A DNA stretch of 64,000 nucleotides from Aquimarina sp. TRL1 (GTDB lineage: Bacteria; Bacteroidota; Bacteroidia; Flavobacteriales; Flavobacteriaceae). Positions 61,789-64,000 of the stretch are shown here, in pieces. Made by a program: the position numbers and the translations under genes. A model generated the notes under the pieces. That model saw nothing but the letters and a program-made list of their open reading frames with translations, was not told where the DNA came from and made no database searches. Every line of letters starts with the position of its first letter. Position 1 is the first letter of the stretch. Location: contig NZ_CP053590.1 of the NCBI RefSeq assembly GCF_013365535.1, positions 3,028,501-3,092,500 of the forward strand. The letters are read 5' to 3'.

Positions 61789-64000
61789 CTATTTCTTTGG
61801 AGTTCTGTTAAGCAAGACAGGCGTCCCTAAACCAAGTTTTTCCAATGGCTTTAATTGTGTTTTGGCATCTCCTACTATCAGGTAGAGCATTTTATCGCCA
61901 TTTAGGTAGGTGTTTGCTAATAGTTTTATATCTTCTACTGTGATATTTTGTACAATCTGTTCTCTCTTCTTTACATAATCGTAAGGGAAATTATATAAGC
62001 TGATATTAGTAAGCATCTCTAATTTATCCGTGAGCGTTTCAAATGCTCTGGCATTACTCTTTGTTAAGAAGCTTTTAGTGATATTAAGATCTTCTGTACT
62101 ATATTTATTACCATAGCTATTCATAATTTCTCGGATTAATTTACTGGACTCATAAGTTACATTAGATCGTACTCCACTGGTAATGGTAAAAGGACCTGGG
62201 ATTGTACTGCCAGAGAATTGAGAAAATATTCCATAAGTATATCCTTTGCCTTCTCTTAATTGCTGAGTTAATTCTGAAGCAAACCCTCCTCCTCCGAAAC
62301 GGTAATTCATGATAGTAGCAGGGAAGTAGTCCTTATCGGTTTGTGCCAGTGCAGGAGCACCAAATCTCAATACCGATTGCTTGGCTCCAGGAATATCATA
62401 GAAATAGATAGCAGGTTTTTCTATTTTTTTAGGAGCCTTGATTTCAGGGAATATAACCTCTTTAGGTTTCCACTGTTTATTTAGGTCAACCATAGAAGAA
62501 TTTACCTGTGCTTTAGAAATATCTCCTACTACATGAAGTGTAGTGATCGAAGGAGAGATGTTTTTTTGGTAATACGTTTTTAGATCTTCCATTGTTATCA
62601 AAGAAACAGATTCCTCAGTTCCCAGATTGTTAAAAGATAAGATATGATTTTCTCCATAAATTAACTTTGCATATTGATTGGCGGCAACACTTCGGGGAAT
62701 CGCTTTGAACTGTTGAATGTCGCTCAATGTACTTTGTTTAATCAGTGATAATTCTTTTTCGTCCCATCTGGGTTCCAGAATAATTTCCTGAATAAGTTTC
62801 ATAGTCTTTGTGTAATTCCGGGATAAGGTACTTCCACTAATGACTATTGCTTCATCTCTAGCATATATATTGATATTGGCGCCAAGGCTTTCGATGGCAT
62901 TTTCTAATGCTTCAGGTGTTTTGTTTTTTGTTCCTTTACTGAGAAGTTCAGCAAGAAGATTAGAGACTCCGGTTTTTGTTTTGTCTTCTAATAGAAGCCC
63001 TCCTTTTATATTCATATAAAAAGCAACCAATGGAACCTCTGAGGTTTCTATTCCGTATACCTTTAATCCAGATGTTAGGTTATCTTCCCATACCTGAGGA
63101 ACAATAATTTCGGGAGTAGCTCCATATGGAGGTTCTATAGATCGGTCAAATGAAGATGGCGTTTTTTCATAAGAAGCAGTAAGGGTAGGGTCAAAAGCAT
63201 CTTCTGCTCCTGCAATTATTTTTTCTTCTGTAACTGCTGCAAGTTTGGAGTCTTTTAAGGCTAAATTACGTTGTCTCAGAGGTACAAAACTGGTAGCAAT
63301 ATGAGGTTTGTTTTTTATGTATTGATTATAAACCCTTATGACATCTTCTGTTGTGACAGCTAAAATGTTTTTAATGTCTTTATTGATAAACCCAGGATCT
63401 TTAGCAAAGATTTGGTATTGTGCTAATTGAAAACCTTTCCCCAGAACACTAGACAGTCTATTGTAAAAGGTGGTTTCCTGACCAGCTTTAATTCTGTTGA
63501 GACTCTCCTCTGAGATACCTTCTTTCTCAAAAAGAAGAAATGCTTCTGTAATGGCATCATTCACCTGATTCAGGTTTATATTGTTAAAACCTCTGACAGA
63601 TACAGAATACTGCCCGGCTAATTCAGAAGTTTCATTATACATGTTGACCGCGGAGGTGAGTTGTTTTTGTTCGACGAGAATTTTGTAAAAAGGAGCTTTT
63701 TTCCCCTCAGACAGGTAAGTGGCCAGTACCCGAAGGGGATAAGAATCTGGATGATATTGAGGTACAGATGGCCAGGTTAGGCTCAGCTGTGGTAATTTAG
63801 CGAAGTTGTCCTCGTAATATAACCTTTTAGTAGCTGTTAATGTAACAGGACGTTTTTCTAAGGGAGCGATATCTTCACCTCTTTTAATCTCATCGAAATA
63901 TTTATGAACCCATTCTTTTGCCTGTTTACTATCAAAATCTCCAGCAATTGTCAGGGTAACATTATTAGGAGTATACCATTTGTTATAAAAATCTTTTACG
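61789..64000 (-). CDS. M16-family (pitrilysin/insulinase-like) peptidase, N-terminally partial
   Basis: The frame is open to the right edge, so the N-terminal part with the HxxEH zinc motif lies outside. Seen here: the end of the first M16 domain pair (about residues 1-260 of this fragment, including SDSYPLRVLATYLSE-like and NETSELAGQYSVSVRG) and the second M16 unit (GLKVYGIETSEVPLVAFYMNIKGG, then KTGVSNLLAELLSKGT). In the second unit the HxxEH position reads N-x-x-A-E, so this half is non-catalytic, as is usual in two-unit M16 proteins. It ends with GDAKTQLKPLEKLGLG. Probably an exported peptidase; the signal peptide is off the window. The ATG at 63642 is internal. Confidence 0.9.
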   Translation of the reverse strand, partial: VKDFYNKWYTPNNVTLTIAGDFDSKQAKEWVHKYFDEIKRGEDIAPLEKRPVTLTATKRLYYEDNFAKLPQLSLTWPSVPQYHPDSYPLRVLATYLSEGKKAPFYKILVEQKQLTSAVNMYNETSELAGQYSVSVRGFNNINLNQVNDAITEAFLLFEKEGISEESLNRIKAGQETTFYNRLSSVLGKGFQLAQYQIFAKDPGFINKDIKNILAVTTEDVIRVYNQYIKNKPHIATSFVPLRQRNLALKDSKLAAVTEEKIIAGAEDAFDPTLTASYEKTPSSFDRSIEPPYGATPEIIVPQVWEDNLTSGLKVYGIETSEVPLVAFYMNIKGGLLLEDKTKTGVSNLLAELLSKGTKNKTPEALENAIESLGANINIYARDEAIVISGSTLSRNYTKTMKLIQEIILEPRWDEKELSLIKQSTLSDIQQFKAIPRSVAANQYAKLIYGENHILSFNNLGTEESVSLITMEDLKTYYQKNISPSITTLHVVGDISKAQVNSSMVDLNKQWKPKEVIFPEIKAPKKIEKPAIYFYDIPGAKQSVLRFGAPALAQTDKDYFPATIMNYRFGGGGFASELTQQLREGKGYTYGIFSQFSGSTIPGPFTITSGVRSNVTYESSKLIREIMNSYGNKYSTEDLNITKSFLTKSNARAFETLTDKLEMLTNISLYNFPYDYVKKREQIVQNITVEDIKLLANTYLNGDKMLYLIVGDAKTQLKPLEKLGLGTPVLLNRTPKK

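Noticed and set aside
63640..63642. ATG at 63642 as the start of the M16 peptidase
   Set aside because: The frame continues upstream to the window edge with clear M16 sequence (YPLRVLATYLSE), so it is an internal Met.

Overview
The window is chromosomal DNA from a member of the Bacteroidota, most likely a marine Flavobacteriaceae of the Aquimarina type (the family is well supported, the genus is inference). Evidence: low GC; TTG-N18/19-TAnnTTTG promoters; almost no Shine-Dalgarno (SD) sequences except a perfect one in front of rpsU; type IX secretion genes (PorP/SprF, CHU_C-type sorting domain); SusC-like carboxypeptidase-regulatory TonB receptors; and many DUF families typical of this phylum. 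No insertion sequence, prophage, CRISPR array or replication origin was seen.

Layout. 1-4.9 kb: the 3' part of an alanine/glycine:Na+ symporter, a helix-hairpin-helix protein, an acyl-CoA dehydrogenase, then rpsU-xerC-hpf. 5-18.8 kb: the translation/transcription core, with tRNA-Thr, Tyr, Gly, Thr, tuf, tRNA-Trp, secE-nusG-rplKAJL-rpoBC and a DUF3467 gene. Strong hairpins lie between nusG and rplK, rplL and rpoB, rpoB and rpoC, and after rpoC. 18.8-20.8 kb: an Mpo1-like protein and release factor 3. 21.2-28.7 kb: a type IX secretion module with a 1506-residue Ca2+-binding-repeat surface protein carrying a type B sorting domain, its PorP/SprF partner and an OmpA-family protein. 28.8-31.3 kb: idi, a pterin synthase, manA, a small conserved protein and a second identical tRNA-Thr. 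31.4-37.3 kb: a five-gene minus-strand series (alpha/beta hydrolase lacking its nucleophile, HAD phosphatase, M61 peptidase, DUF819 permease, DUF4369 lipoprotein). 37.5-44.2 kb: S1/P1 nuclease, AraC regulator, DoxX-like protein with a candidate 28-residue ORF behind it, lipoprotein, htpG and a FabH-type synthase. 44.2-50.7 kb: an outer-membrane receptor-like barrel, a CoA-binding protein, a sodium:solute symporter and an ABC ATPase. 51-57 kb: AraC regulator with phytanoyl-CoA dioxygenase and sugar-phosphate isomerase genes, a YdeI-type protein and a TonB siderophore-type receptor. 57.5-64 kb: tRNA-Leu and two tRNA-Lys, aroK, phosphoribosyltransferase, methyltransferase, S4 protein, FKBP-like lipoprotein, DUF1801 protein and the 3' part of an M16 peptidase.

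Most notable observation. Between 44.3 and 50.7 kb the minus strand carries four sites fitting TGTAAC-N16-CGTC, always with exactly 16 bases between the boxes, plus two weaker relatives with the same spacing. This is the architecture of ECF (extracytoplasmic function) sigma-factor promoters. One site faces the outer-membrane barrel gene and one faces the ABC ATPase gene. Two others face no protein gene but are followed by correctly oriented intrinsic terminators about 130 and 255 bases downstream. I infer an envelope-stress-like ECF regulon that includes candidate small RNAs, similar in logic to the sigma-E-dependent sRNAs of enterobacteria but not described to my knowledge for this group. The sigma factor itself is not in the window.

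The second notable observation is a candidate 28-codon ORF (39771-39857) preceded by an SD-like sequence, with its stop codon at the start of the loop of an intrinsic terminator.
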